Assembly (NCBI GenBank): GCA_018263655.1
Contig: JAANWY010000189.1
Span: forward strand, 1-7,269
Reading direction: 5' to 3'
Source of the DNA: Anaerolineales bacterium
GTDB lineage: Bacteria; Chloroflexota; Anaerolineae; Epilineales; JAANWY01
DNA: 7,269 bases
The position numbers and the translations under genes were made by a program. Of this stretch, positions 1 to 5,809 are shown piece by piece (position 1 is the first letter of the stretch; each line of letters opens with the position of its first letter). Below the pieces are notes generated by a model. The model was not told the DNA's origin. It was given only the letters and a program-made list of their open reading frames with translations, and searched no databases.

Positions 1-117
1 GATTGCGTCTCGCGATTGCGTCTCGCGATTGCGTCTCGCGATTGCGTCTCGCGATTGCGTCTCGCGATTGCGTCTCGCGATTGCGTCTCGCGATTACGTC
101 TCGCGATTACGTCTCGC
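1..117. repeat. 13-bp tandem array, nine units
   Basis: Nine head-to-tail copies of GATTGCGTCTCGC fill this stretch without spacers. Units 1-7 are identical, and units 8 and 9 (92-104, 105-117) share one G-to-A change, giving GATTACGTCTCGC. The window opens exactly on a unit boundary, so the array probably continues upstream. Each unit holds GTCTC, and each junction forms the palindrome TCGCGA. The array runs directly into GATGGGCGAAGGTCTC, the left arm of the inverted repeat at 124-171. A degenerate version sits in the same position before hspR. It is not a CRISPR array, because there are no spacers and the unit is too short. Confidence 0.95.
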
Positions 118-123
118 GATGGG

Positions 124-171
124 CGAAGGTCTCCCGACCGAGCCCGTTTCGCCTCGGTCAGGAGACCTTCG
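124..171. repeat. Inverted repeat, GGTCTCC palindrome family (copy 1)
   Basis: Arms 124-142 (CGAAGGTCTCCCGACCGAG) and 153-171 pair over 19 bp with a single mismatch (C135 against A160) around a 10-nt loop. The same arm sequence recurs in the leader of hspR (5922-5980), inside the second htrA gene (3435-3482) and in fragments at 7174-7212, so it is a dispersed repeat family resembling REP or MITE units. It has no T-run on the 3' side, so it is not an ordinary intrinsic terminator. Confidence 0.9.
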
Positions 172-174
172 GCG

Positions 175-214
175 ATCAAAAGGCTGTTTCTGAACCGAAT
201 TTAACATTGTCAAG
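175..214 (+). promoter_or_regulatory. Leader module shared by grpE and hspR
   Basis: ATCAAAAGGC (175-184), then 13 unrelated bases, then AATTTAACATTGTCAAG (198-214). The same two blocks with the same 13-base spacing occur before hspR at 5978-6017, where the 17-mer differs at only two bases. Conservation of both blocks and of their spacing, while the 13 bases between them differ, suggests a functional site such as a promoter or operator, or the conserved end of a mobile repeat. TAACAT (202-207) could be a -10 with the AAAAGG region as a poor -35, but neither hexamer is convincing. No full HAIR (HspR) or CIRCE (HrcA) consensus was found. Confidence 0.5.
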
Positions 215-235
215 CTAAAGGGAGTGTTTACAGAA

Positions 236-265
236 CATGGGTGGAGAAACCATGGGTGGAGAAAC
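236..265 (+). repeat. 15-bp tandem duplication carrying the grpE start codon
   Basis: CATGGGTGGAGAAAC occurs twice in a row (236-250 and 251-265). Each copy contains an ATG, and the first copy's GGTGGAG lies 5 nt upstream of the second ATG (252), where it can act as its Shine-Dalgarno sequence. The duplication is in frame (five codons) and gives GrpE two candidate starts. Confidence 0.9.
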
Positions 266-878
266 AAAGAAAATCCCAGTCAGGCAGAAAAACGGAGAGA
301 CTAAAGAAGCGTGGAAAGCCGAACGGAAGGCAAGGCCAGAGTCGGATTCCGCCTCCGCCGAAAACGCCGAGGATGCCACGCGGCCGGCGCTTGACGAGAG
401 CGTCGTGGAAGAGTTCGAACGTGAACTCGCAGAGGCCCGGCGTAAAGCCGACGAACACCACGACAAGTATCTGCGCGCTGTGGCCGAACTGGAAAATGTC
501 CGTAAGCGACTGGAAAAAACGTACCAGAGCCGCGTAACGCAGGCGCGGCGCGATCTTCTGCGGAAAATCTTGGATGTAGCCGACAACCTGGAGCGGGCGT
601 TGGGGACAGCCGAAGGCGGCGGCGACATTGTCGACGGGGTAGACTTAACCTACCGCCAACTGCAGAGGCTGCTTTCCGAGCAAGGCGTAGAGCCCATCGA
701 GGCTGTGGGTCAGCCATTTGATCCGATGAAACACGAAGCGGTGAGCGCTGTCCCGACCAACGGCGTGGAGGATGAGACAGTCGTCGCTGAGGAATTGCGG
801 GGCTACACACACCAGGACGAACTTCTTCGTCCATCCCGGGTCTATGTTGCCAAGGAGGAGCTATCTGCGGGGCAATAG
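237..878 (+). CDS. grpE: GrpE nucleotide exchange factor of DnaK
   Basis: GrpE is the cytosolic exchange factor that releases ADP from DnaK during the chaperone cycle. The 213-residue product has the usual layout: an acidic, disordered N-terminus (about 1-54), a long dimer-forming helix (about 55-105, including YLRAVAELENVRKRLEK), a helical bundle segment (about 106-150), and the C-terminal beta-wing with the family signature GQPFDPMKHEAV (158-169) followed by ELRGY and RPSRVYVAK. Length is normal. Start choice is open: ATG 237 has AAGGGAG 12 nt upstream, whereas in-frame ATG 252 has GGAG at 5 nt and may be the better start, giving 208 residues. The 225-bp gap to dnaJ contains a strong inverted repeat. 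DnaK is not in the window. Confidence 0.96.
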   Translation: MGGETMGGETKKIPVRQKNGETKEAWKAERKARPESDSASAENAEDATRPALDESVVEEFERELAEARRKADEHHDKYLRAVAELENVRKRLEKTYQSRVTQARRDLLRKILDVADNLERALGTAEGGGDIVDGVDLTYRQLQRLLSEQGVEPIEAVGQPFDPMKHEAVSAVPTNGVEDETVVAEELRGYTHQDELLRPSRVYVAKEELSAGQ

Positions 879-912
879 GGACGACGCCCAGCACACCACA
901 TATGGAATGAGA

Positions 913-972
913 ATTAAATAACTTGCCCATTTGAGCAGGACCGTATAGCTTCAAATGAGCAAGTTATTTAAT
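913..972. repeat. AT-rich inverted repeat between grpE and dnaJ
   Basis: Arms 913-934 (ATTAAATAACTTGC then CCATTTGA) and 951-972 pair over 22 bp with one mismatch, around a 16-nt loop. The arms are much more AT-rich than the surrounding DNA. There is no trailing T-run, so a standard terminator is unlikely. It may be an mRNA stem-loop that sets the grpE/dnaJ ratio, or a small MITE. The heptamer TATGGAA occurs on both sides (901-907, 982-988) but is not adjacent to the arms, so it is not a clear target duplication. Confidence 0.85.
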
Positions 973-1018
973 CACGGTTCCTATGGAACGGTCAGCGTGG
1001 ACAAGAGTCCGTGTTCAA

Positions 1019-1040
1019 CCGCTGGATTGTCGTCCAGCGG
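1019..1040. repeat. Small hairpin in dnaJ leader
   Basis: CCGCTGGA and TCCAGCGG form a perfect 8-bp stem with loop TTGTCG, about 60 nt upstream of the dnaJ start. No T-run follows. Its role is unknown. Confidence 0.5.
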
Positions 1041-1103
1041 GAGCGTCACGGTGATCTACTGACGCAGGCTCGTACGGGAAATGATGCTAAGTGGGTGGGG
1101 TAG

Positions 1104-2084
1104 ATGGAGTACAAAAACTACTACAAGATCTTAGGTGTTGACAAGGGCGCAACCCAGAAAGAAATCAAGTCGGCGTACCGCAAGCTAGCGCGGGAACATC
1201 ACCCGGACGTGAATCCGGATGATGCCAAGGCCCAGGAACGGTTCAAGGACATTAACGAAGCGCACCAGGTCTTGGGCGATCCAGAAAAACGGGAGAAGTA
1301 CGATCAACTGGGTTCCAATTGGCGCCAGTGGGAGCGCACGGGCGGCCGGCCCGAGGACTTCAACTGGGGGCGCTGGGCCACAGAGCCCGGCGGCCAGCGG
1401 GTCCACGTCCGCTACGGCACACCGGAAGATCTCGAAGATATCTTTGGCGGTGCCGGCTTCGGTGGCTTTTCCGACTTCTTCGAGCAGATTTTCGGGGGTA
1501 TGAGGGGTGGTTCTCGCCCGGCGCCCGACGTGGCCGGCTGGCCGCAATCTCAGCGCCAGCACGGGCAGCTGCGCAAGGGTCAGGACATCGAACAGTCTGT
1601 CGAGATCACACTGGAAGAAGCTTTCCACGGGACAAAGCGGTTGTTTCAAACGAACGGCAGCCGGATTGAGGCCTCTATTCCCCGAGGAGTGAAATCCGGG
1701 TCGAAGGTGCGCTTGGGCGGCAAGGGCATGCCAGGTGGCGCCGGCGTTCCACCAGGCGACCTATACCTCAAGATCAAAGTCAAACCTCACCCGGCCTTTG
1801 AGCGCAGAGGGGCCGACCTGTACGTGGACGTCGATGTCCCGCTCTACACCGCCCTCTTGGGTGGCGAGGTGCGTGCCCCCACATTGACCGGTGACAAGGT
1901 GCTCACGATCCCAGCTGAGACCCAAAACGGGCAGGGCTTCCGGCTGTCCGGGCAAGGCATGCCACGGCTTCGGCATCCGGACGAGCAAGGGGATTTGTAT
2001 GCTCGGATGAACATCATGCTGCCCAAGAACTTGACCACAGAGGAGGAAGAACTCATTCGCCAACTGAAAGCGCTGAGGGAGTAA
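1104..2084 (+). CDS. J-domain co-chaperone, type II (CbpA/DnaJ2-like)
   Basis: This cytosolic co-chaperone delivers clients to DnaK and stimulates its ATPase. The 326-residue product opens with a complete J-domain (1-70) holding the HPD motif at 33-35 (H33, P34, D35) and the closing KYDQLG. A Gly/Phe-rich stretch follows (about 85-136, including EDIFGGAGFGGFSDFF). Two C-terminal client-binding beta domains occupy about 160-230 and 232-308, with the usual PGDLYLKIKVKPHPAFERRGADLY junction and GQGMPRLR motif, and a short terminal helix (311-325) suits dimerisation. The four CxxCxGxG zinc repeats of DnaJ proper are absent, so this is a CbpA-type protein. The start ATG is preceded by GGTGGGG. It ends only 4 nt before the first htrA gene, whose Shine-Dalgarno lies within the dnaJ 3' end, so translational coupling is likely. 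Confidence 0.95.
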   Translation: MEYKNYYKILGVDKGATQKEIKSAYRKLAREHHPDVNPDDAKAQERFKDINEAHQVLGDPEKREKYDQLGSNWRQWERTGGRPEDFNWGRWATEPGGQRVHVRYGTPEDLEDIFGGAGFGGFSDFFEQIFGGMRGGSRPAPDVAGWPQSQRQHGQLRKGQDIEQSVEITLEEAFHGTKRLFQTNGSRIEASIPRGVKSGSKVRLGGKGMPGGAGVPPGDLYLKIKVKPHPAFERRGADLYVDVDVPLYTALLGGEVRAPTLTGDKVLTIPAETQNGQGFRLSGQGMPRLRHPDEQGDLYARMNIMLPKNLTTEEEELIRQLKALRE

Positions 2085-2091
2085 GCGGTTG
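2076..2091 (+). promoter_or_regulatory. Shine-Dalgarno and TTG start of first htrA gene
   Basis: AGGGAG (2076-2081), in the last codons of dnaJ, lies 7 nt before TTG (2089-2091). This supports the TTG as start: the next in-frame candidate, TTG at 2146, would remove the basic n-region of the signal peptide. Confidence 0.7.
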
Positions 2092-3384
2092 CTTCATCAC
2101 TTAGACAAAGCCTTCGACGGGCTCAGGGCAGGCCCTAAATTCGGTTTGCTGTTTGTCAGTGCCGTCCTCGTATTCCTGCAGGCTTGCACCGGGAGCGCCG
2201 GCCTGAGCCCAGTTAGCGTCAACCCGGCACCGGCCTGGATTGGCCTGCCGGCTGTTGCCGCGCCGGCGCCGCCCTTGGCGCTGCCGGCGTCCGTCCAGAT
2301 CGTCGACGATGGGGATGAGCGCCGGTTCGTCGAGCTCTTCGAGCAGATCAATCCGTCCATCGTGCATGTGCACGTAGATCGAGAAGGGGAAGCATCTACT
2401 CGGGAAGCGCTGGGCCGGCGGGTACTGCAAGCTCACGGGTTCGGCGGCTTTCGCGGATGGGTCTCAGACCCGAACGGCGGTTCCGGTTTCCTGCTCGACG
2501 GCGAGGGTCATGTCTTGACCACGAACCGGGTGATTGCAGGTGTCGCCGGTGACATCGAGGTCACGTTTGCTGACGGGACGTCAGCACCGGCCACGCTGGT
2601 CGGCGCGGACGCAAACACCGACTTGGCTGTCCTGGAAGTGGATCGTGCGCCGACCACAGCCACACCACTTCAGTTCGCAGACTCAGACAGTCTGCGTGTG
2701 GGGCAGCGAGTCGCAGCATTGGGTAATCCGCTCGGGTACGGGAGCGCCATGACGGTCGGCATCGTCAGCGCTACGGCGCGGAACGTCAGCCTCGAGATCC
2801 AAATTGACGGCGGCTTCTTCACAGTACCTGATCTAATTCAGACCGACGCGACGGTCATAGCCGGCATGGTCGGCGGGCCGTTGGTCGATCTGGATGGGCG
2901 GGTGATCGGGGTAATGGGCGTGGACACACTTGGGTTTGATGCGGCTGGAAGCACGCGAGCCGGCGGCGTCAGCTTGAGCGTCCCCACCTCCACCATCAGC
3001 CGTGTGGTGCCGTTCCTGTTGGAGAAAGGCCGGTACCCCTACCCCTGGCTCGGCGTTTCCGCCAGGGACTTGGACCCCCAGACAGCTACGGCCATGAACT
3101 TGCCCCCGGATCAACACGGCGTTCTGGTGGTACGCGTATCGTCAGGCAGTCCGGCGGAGAAGGCTGGGCTGCGTGGTGGTGATCGAGAAGCACCTGAACT
3201 CGGCCTGGGTGTGTTGGTGGGGGGTGATGTCATCGTCGGATTCGAGGGTGAGCCCGTGAGCAGCTTTGACCAGCTCGTGTCACTTCTGTTCCGCAAGGGA
3301 ACCGTGGGTGAGACCGTCACCTTGGCCATCATCCGTGACGGTGAGTCAGCACAGATGCCCTTAACGTTAGAGGAAAGACCGTAA
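2089..3384 (+). CDS. HtrA/DegP-like lipoprotein, catalytically inactive (pseudoprotease)
   Basis: The 431-residue protein has the HtrA plan: lipoprotein signal with lipobox LQAC (Cys33), a Pro/Ala-rich linker (about 41-68), a trypsin-like domain (about 78-310) and one PDZ domain (about 318-428). The catalytic Asp is kept (D178 in TDLAV), but the His site of TNNH reads TTNR (Arg147) and the Ser site of GNSGGP reads GMVGGP (Val261). Both changes are in an intact frame, so this appears to be a non-catalytic paralogue rather than a decayed gene. It also has a longer insert (about 99-128) before the GSGF strand than its two neighbours. It should be anchored outside the cytoplasm. It could be a regulatory or substrate-binding subunit in mixed trimers with the two active proteases downstream; that role is inference. 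The stop TAA shares its last A with the next ATG. Confidence 0.9.
   Translation: MLHHLDKAFDGLRAGPKFGLLFVSAVLVFLQACTGSAGLSPVSVNPAPAWIGLPAVAAPAPPLALPASVQIVDDGDERRFVELFEQINPSIVHVHVDREGEASTREALGRRVLQAHGFGGFRGWVSDPNGGSGFLLDGEGHVLTTNRVIAGVAGDIEVTFADGTSAPATLVGADANTDLAVLEVDRAPTTATPLQFADSDSLRVGQRVAALGNPLGYGSAMTVGIVSATARNVSLEIQIDGGFFTVPDLIQTDATVIAGMVGGPLVDLDGRVIGVMGVDTLGFDAAGSTRAGGVSLSVPTSTISRVVPFLLEKGRYPYPWLGVSARDLDPQTATAMNLPPDQHGVLVVRVSSGSPAEKAGLRGGDREAPELGLGVLVGGDVIVGFEGEPVSSFDQLVSLLFRKGTVGETVTLAIIRDGESAQMPLTLEERP
2111..2132. repeat. Dispersed 'PEPVEG' repeat fragment in signal-peptide region
   Basis: CCTTCGACGGGCTCAGGG begins a 22-bp segment whose complement reads as the PEPVEG peptide, a known mark of a short dispersed repeat found in many bacterial genomes. 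Here it is read in the sense direction and supplies residues 8-15 (AFDGLRAG) of the first HtrA protein, including Arg13 of the n-region. The family identification is from memory of the motif. Confidence 0.6.
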
Positions 3385-4688
3385 TGAAATTCATCCGACT
3401 CCTAAGTGGCCCCCGCGAAGTTCTTTCATGCTGTCGAAGGTCTCCTGACCGAGACGTAGGGGGCATCGGTCGGGAGACCTCGCCCAGCTTTATCAAGGTA
3501 CTTATTTGGGGCTACTTAGTTGTCTCGGCCAGTCTGTTCCTGCTGAGTTGTCAGACGGCGACGCTCGAAACACCAAGCTCCGGCGCCCCAGCGACCGCTA
3601 CAGTAACGGTTCGCCAGGCCGCTGATCCGACTCAGAGCGATAGCCGACGGCAGGCTCAGGAAGGTGGTCGACTGGCGGCAGCTACCCCGACACCGATCAT
3701 TATCCGCACCGATGCAGAAGCCGTCGAGCAGTTGCTGATCAACGTCTACGAGCGTGTGAGCCCGGCCGTCGTGCACATCGACGCAACGACAGAGAGAGCG
3801 CAAAGTCCTACCGGTTCCGGTTTTGTGTTGGATATGAGCGGTCGCATCGTCACCAACAACCACGTGATTGCCGATGCTGAACAGATTGACGTCAGCTTTG
3901 CCGACGGCACGCGGGCTGAGGCCGAGGTGCTCGGCGCCGACCCGGCGATTGACCTGGCAGTGATCCAGGTCAATGTCCCGGCGGAGGTGCTGGTGCCTGC
4001 TGAACTCGGCAATTCGGACACCTTGCGTGCTGGGCAGCGGGCCATCGCCATCGGAAACCCCTTTGGGCAGTTCGATCAGTCGATGACGGCCGGCATCATC
4101 AGCGCTCTGGGGCGCGTCCTGGACCCAACCGACGAGGGTGAATTCATTCCGAAGCTGATCCAGACCGATGCGGCCATCAACCCGGGCAACTCGGGTGGGC
4201 CACTGCTGGATTCGGGTGGCCGAGTCATCGGCGTCAACACATTGATTTTCTCGGAGACGGGAACATCGACCGGTGTAGGATTCGCCGTGCCCGTCAACAC
4301 GCTGCGCCGATCGCTGCCGGCTCTCTTGGAGGGGCGGCAGGTTGGTCAGCCGTGGCTCGGGATTGCCGGCCCGCCGGAACTGGATGCAACGCTGGTTGAA
4401 GAACTGGGCCTCCCGGCCAGCACCGGCGCCTACGTGAGTTATGTGTTCCCGGGCGGGCCGGCCGAAGAAGCTGGCCTCATCGGCGGCAGCACGACTGCAG
4501 ATGGCTCGCTGAAGCCAGGCGGCGATCTTATCATCGCCGTCGATAGCGTGCCAGTGGAATCCTTTGACGGCCTGCTGCGCTATTTCTCGGACGAAATGCG
4601 GGTCGGGCAGATGGTAAAGCTGACTGTACGGCGCGGGGAGCAAACCCGCGTTGTTCCGGTGACGTTGGGCGAGAGGCCGGACAGTTGA
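3384..4688 (+). CDS. HtrA/DegP-like serine protease, lipoprotein
   Basis: This is a membrane-anchored extracytoplasmic serine protease or chaperone of the HtrA family (434 residues). All three catalytic residues are present: His160 in TNNH, Asp190 in IDLAV, Ser270 in NPGNSGGP. A single PDZ domain follows (about 322-430). The lipobox is LLSC with Cys56, so the region before the hydrophobic core is unusually long (38 residues). Residues 18-33 come from a GGTCTCC-family inverted repeat (3435-3482) embedded in the reading frame. The start ATG 3384 overlaps the upstream TAA by one base and has AGAGGA about 9 nt upstream. No ATG, GTG or TTG lies in frame between the repeat and the lipobox, so the repeat must be translated unless a CTG or ATT start is used. 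A Ser/Thr/Gln-rich linker (about 59-105) separates anchor and protease. The stop TGA shares a base with the next ATG. Confidence 0.96.
   Translation: MKFIRLLSGPREVLSCCRRSPDRDVGGIGRETSPSFIKVLIWGYLVVSASLFLLSCQTATLETPSSGAPATATVTVRQAADPTQSDSRRQAQEGGRLAAATPTPIIIRTDAEAVEQLLINVYERVSPAVVHIDATTERAQSPTGSGFVLDMSGRIVTNNHVIADAEQIDVSFADGTRAEAEVLGADPAIDLAVIQVNVPAEVLVPAELGNSDTLRAGQRAIAIGNPFGQFDQSMTAGIISALGRVLDPTDEGEFIPKLIQTDAAINPGNSGGPLLDSGGRVIGVNTLIFSETGTSTGVGFAVPVNTLRRSLPALLEGRQVGQPWLGIAGPPELDATLVEELGLPASTGAYVSYVFPGGPAEEAGLIGGSTTADGSLKPGGDLIIAVDSVPVESFDGLLRYFSDEMRVGQMVKLTVRRGEQTRVVPVTLGERPDS
3435..3482. repeat. GGTCTCC-family inverted repeat inside a coding region (copy 2)
   Basis: Arms 3435-3452 (CGAAGGTCTCCTGACCGA) and 3466-3482 (TCGGTCGGGAGACCTCG) pair with one wobble-type difference and one missing base around a 13-nt loop. 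The arms match copy 1 at 124-171. It encodes residues 18-33 of the second HtrA protein, upstream of its signal-peptide core, and keeps the reading frame open. Confidence 0.88.
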
Positions 4689-5809
4689 TGAGCCGTCGGG
4701 CACTGCTCGGTATTCTGTGCGGGTGGTTGTTGATCGGTTGTTCTGTCGCTCAACGCGTACAAATAGCAGACCAGTCTCCAAGATCTATTAACGTGGACAC
4801 ATTGCTGGAGCTGGTCGACTTGGAAGAGCAACTCGTCACGCGGGTCTACGAGCGGGTTGGGCCGTCTGTCGTGCACATCACCAGCCAAGCCATCGCACCG
4901 AGCCCAGTTCACGGCATCATCCCGAAAGAAGGGACTGGTTCAGGGTTCGTCTTTGACACCGAGGGGCACATCGTTACGAACTTCCACGTGATACGGGAGG
5001 CGCAGGCGGTCCAGGTGACGCTCCAAAATGGGGCGACGGTACCGGCGCAAATGGTTGGCGGCGACCCACTCAACGATCTGGCCGTGTTGGAGGTCGGTGT
5101 GCCCCCGGGACAACTGACGCCCGTGACTCTGGGAGACTCAGAGAATCTGCGTGTCGGTCAGCGGGTTGTCGCTATCGGCAATCCATTCGGTCTGGAGCGA
5201 ACGTTGACAACGGGTGTCGTCAGCGCTTTGGGTCGCAACCTGAACGCCGGGAATGGGCGCGTGCTGGGCGACATGATCCAGACGGATGCGGCCATCAACC
5301 CAGGCAATTCAGGCGGTCCGTTGCTGGACTCGCGGGGCCGCGTGATCGGGATCAACACGGCGATTCAGTCGTCCAACGGGGGAGCCGTCGGTATAGGCTT
5401 TGCGGTATCGGTGGAGACGGTCAAGCGCGTCGTGCCGTATCTGGTCGTGCAAGGCTACTACCCGCACCCGTGGCTGGGTGTCGAGTTTTACGGGATCGGT
5501 CCAACTTTGGTGGGGCAACTCGAATTGCCCGTAAGCGAAGGGTTGTTGGTGTCGCAGCTTGTCCCCGGTGGGCCGGCGGCGAATGCCGGCTTGCGCGGCC
5601 CGCGAGAGGTTGTAGACATCGGTGGACGGACCTACGGCATCGGTGGGGACATCATCCTAGGCTTCGACGGCCAAGTTGCCACCGACGCGGACGAGTTGGC
5701 GGTGTATCTTGAGACCGAGAAACACGTCGGTGACCTGGTCGTCTTGAGCGTCCTGCGAAACGGCCGGCGCCTTTCGATCCCGGTCATCGTAAGCGAGCTA
5801 CCGCGCTAG
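4688..5809 (+). CDS. HtrA/DegP-like serine protease, lipoprotein
   Basis: The third HtrA paralogue (373 residues from ATG 4688) is an extracytoplasmic, lipid-anchored serine protease. It has a short standard lipoprotein signal with MSRR n-region and lipobox LIGC (Cys18), a short linker, a trypsin-like domain with intact triad His100 (TNFH), Asp130 (NDLAV) and Ser208 (NPGNSGGP), and one PDZ domain (about 260-370). ATG 4688 overlaps the previous TGA by one base. A TTG directly before it (4685) is a possible alternative start, but the ATG is preferred, with GAGAGG about 11 nt upstream. Unlike its two upstream paralogues it has no repeat-derived N-terminal extension. Its stop TAG lies in the first unit of a 13-bp tandem repeat. 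HtrA enzymes remove misfolded envelope proteins. Confidence 0.96.
   Translation: MSRRALLGILCGWLLIGCSVAQRVQIADQSPRSINVDTLLELVDLEEQLVTRVYERVGPSVVHITSQAIAPSPVHGIIPKEGTGSGFVFDTEGHIVTNFHVIREAQAVQVTLQNGATVPAQMVGGDPLNDLAVLEVGVPPGQLTPVTLGDSENLRVGQRVVAIGNPFGLERTLTTGVVSALGRNLNAGNGRVLGDMIQTDAAINPGNSGGPLLDSRGRVIGINTAIQSSNGGAVGIGFAVSVETVKRVVPYLVVQGYYPHPWLGVEFYGIGPTLVGQLELPVSEGLLVSQLVPGGPAANAGLRGPREVVDIGGRTYGIGGDIILGFDGQVATDADELAVYLETEKHVGDLVVLSVLRNGRRLSIPVIVSELPR

Larger units (their letters stand above)
879..1103. other. grpE-dnaJ intergenic region
   Basis: This is a 225-bp gap without a credible gene. It holds the AT-rich inverted repeat at 913-972, a small hairpin (CCGCTGGA, 6-nt loop, TCCAGCGG) at 1019-1040, and a weaker 6-bp-arm dyad (GCGTCA at 1043-1048, TGACGC at 1060-1065). 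GGTGGGG at 1094-1100 lies just before the dnaJ start. No promoter hexamer pair stands out. Confidence 0.6.

Noticed and set aside
1..117. CRISPR array
   Set aside because: Units abut with no spacers, and 13 bp is too short for a CRISPR repeat.
198..214. Classical HAIR or CIRCE operator
   Set aside because: Only a GTCAAG half resembling HAIR is present. The full CTTGAGT-N7-ACTCAAG palindrome and the TTAGCACTC-N9-GAGTGCTAA palindrome are absent.
3..218. Open frames reading through the 13-bp array (71 and 62 residues)
   Set aside because: The translation is a repeated low-complexity peptide imposed by the 13-mer, with no ribosome site and no family resemblance.
301..954. 217-residue open frame antisense to grpE
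   Set aside because: It lies opposite a clearly recognisable GrpE and has Arg/Pro-rich, non-protein-like composition expected from a GC-rich complement.
1104..2084. Type I DnaJ
   Set aside because: No CxxCxGxG zinc-binding repeats are present between the Gly/Phe region and the first C-terminal domain.
2459..2471. Near-palindrome GGGTCTCAGACCC as another GGTCTCC-family repeat
   Set aside because: It is only 13 bp, lies within conserved HtrA coding sequence, and lacks the CGAAGG and GACCGAG parts of the family.
3516..4781. 421-residue open frame antisense to the second htrA gene
   Set aside because: The + strand encodes an intact HtrA with all catalytic motifs. The antisense frame has no recognisable domain and is explained by high GC content.
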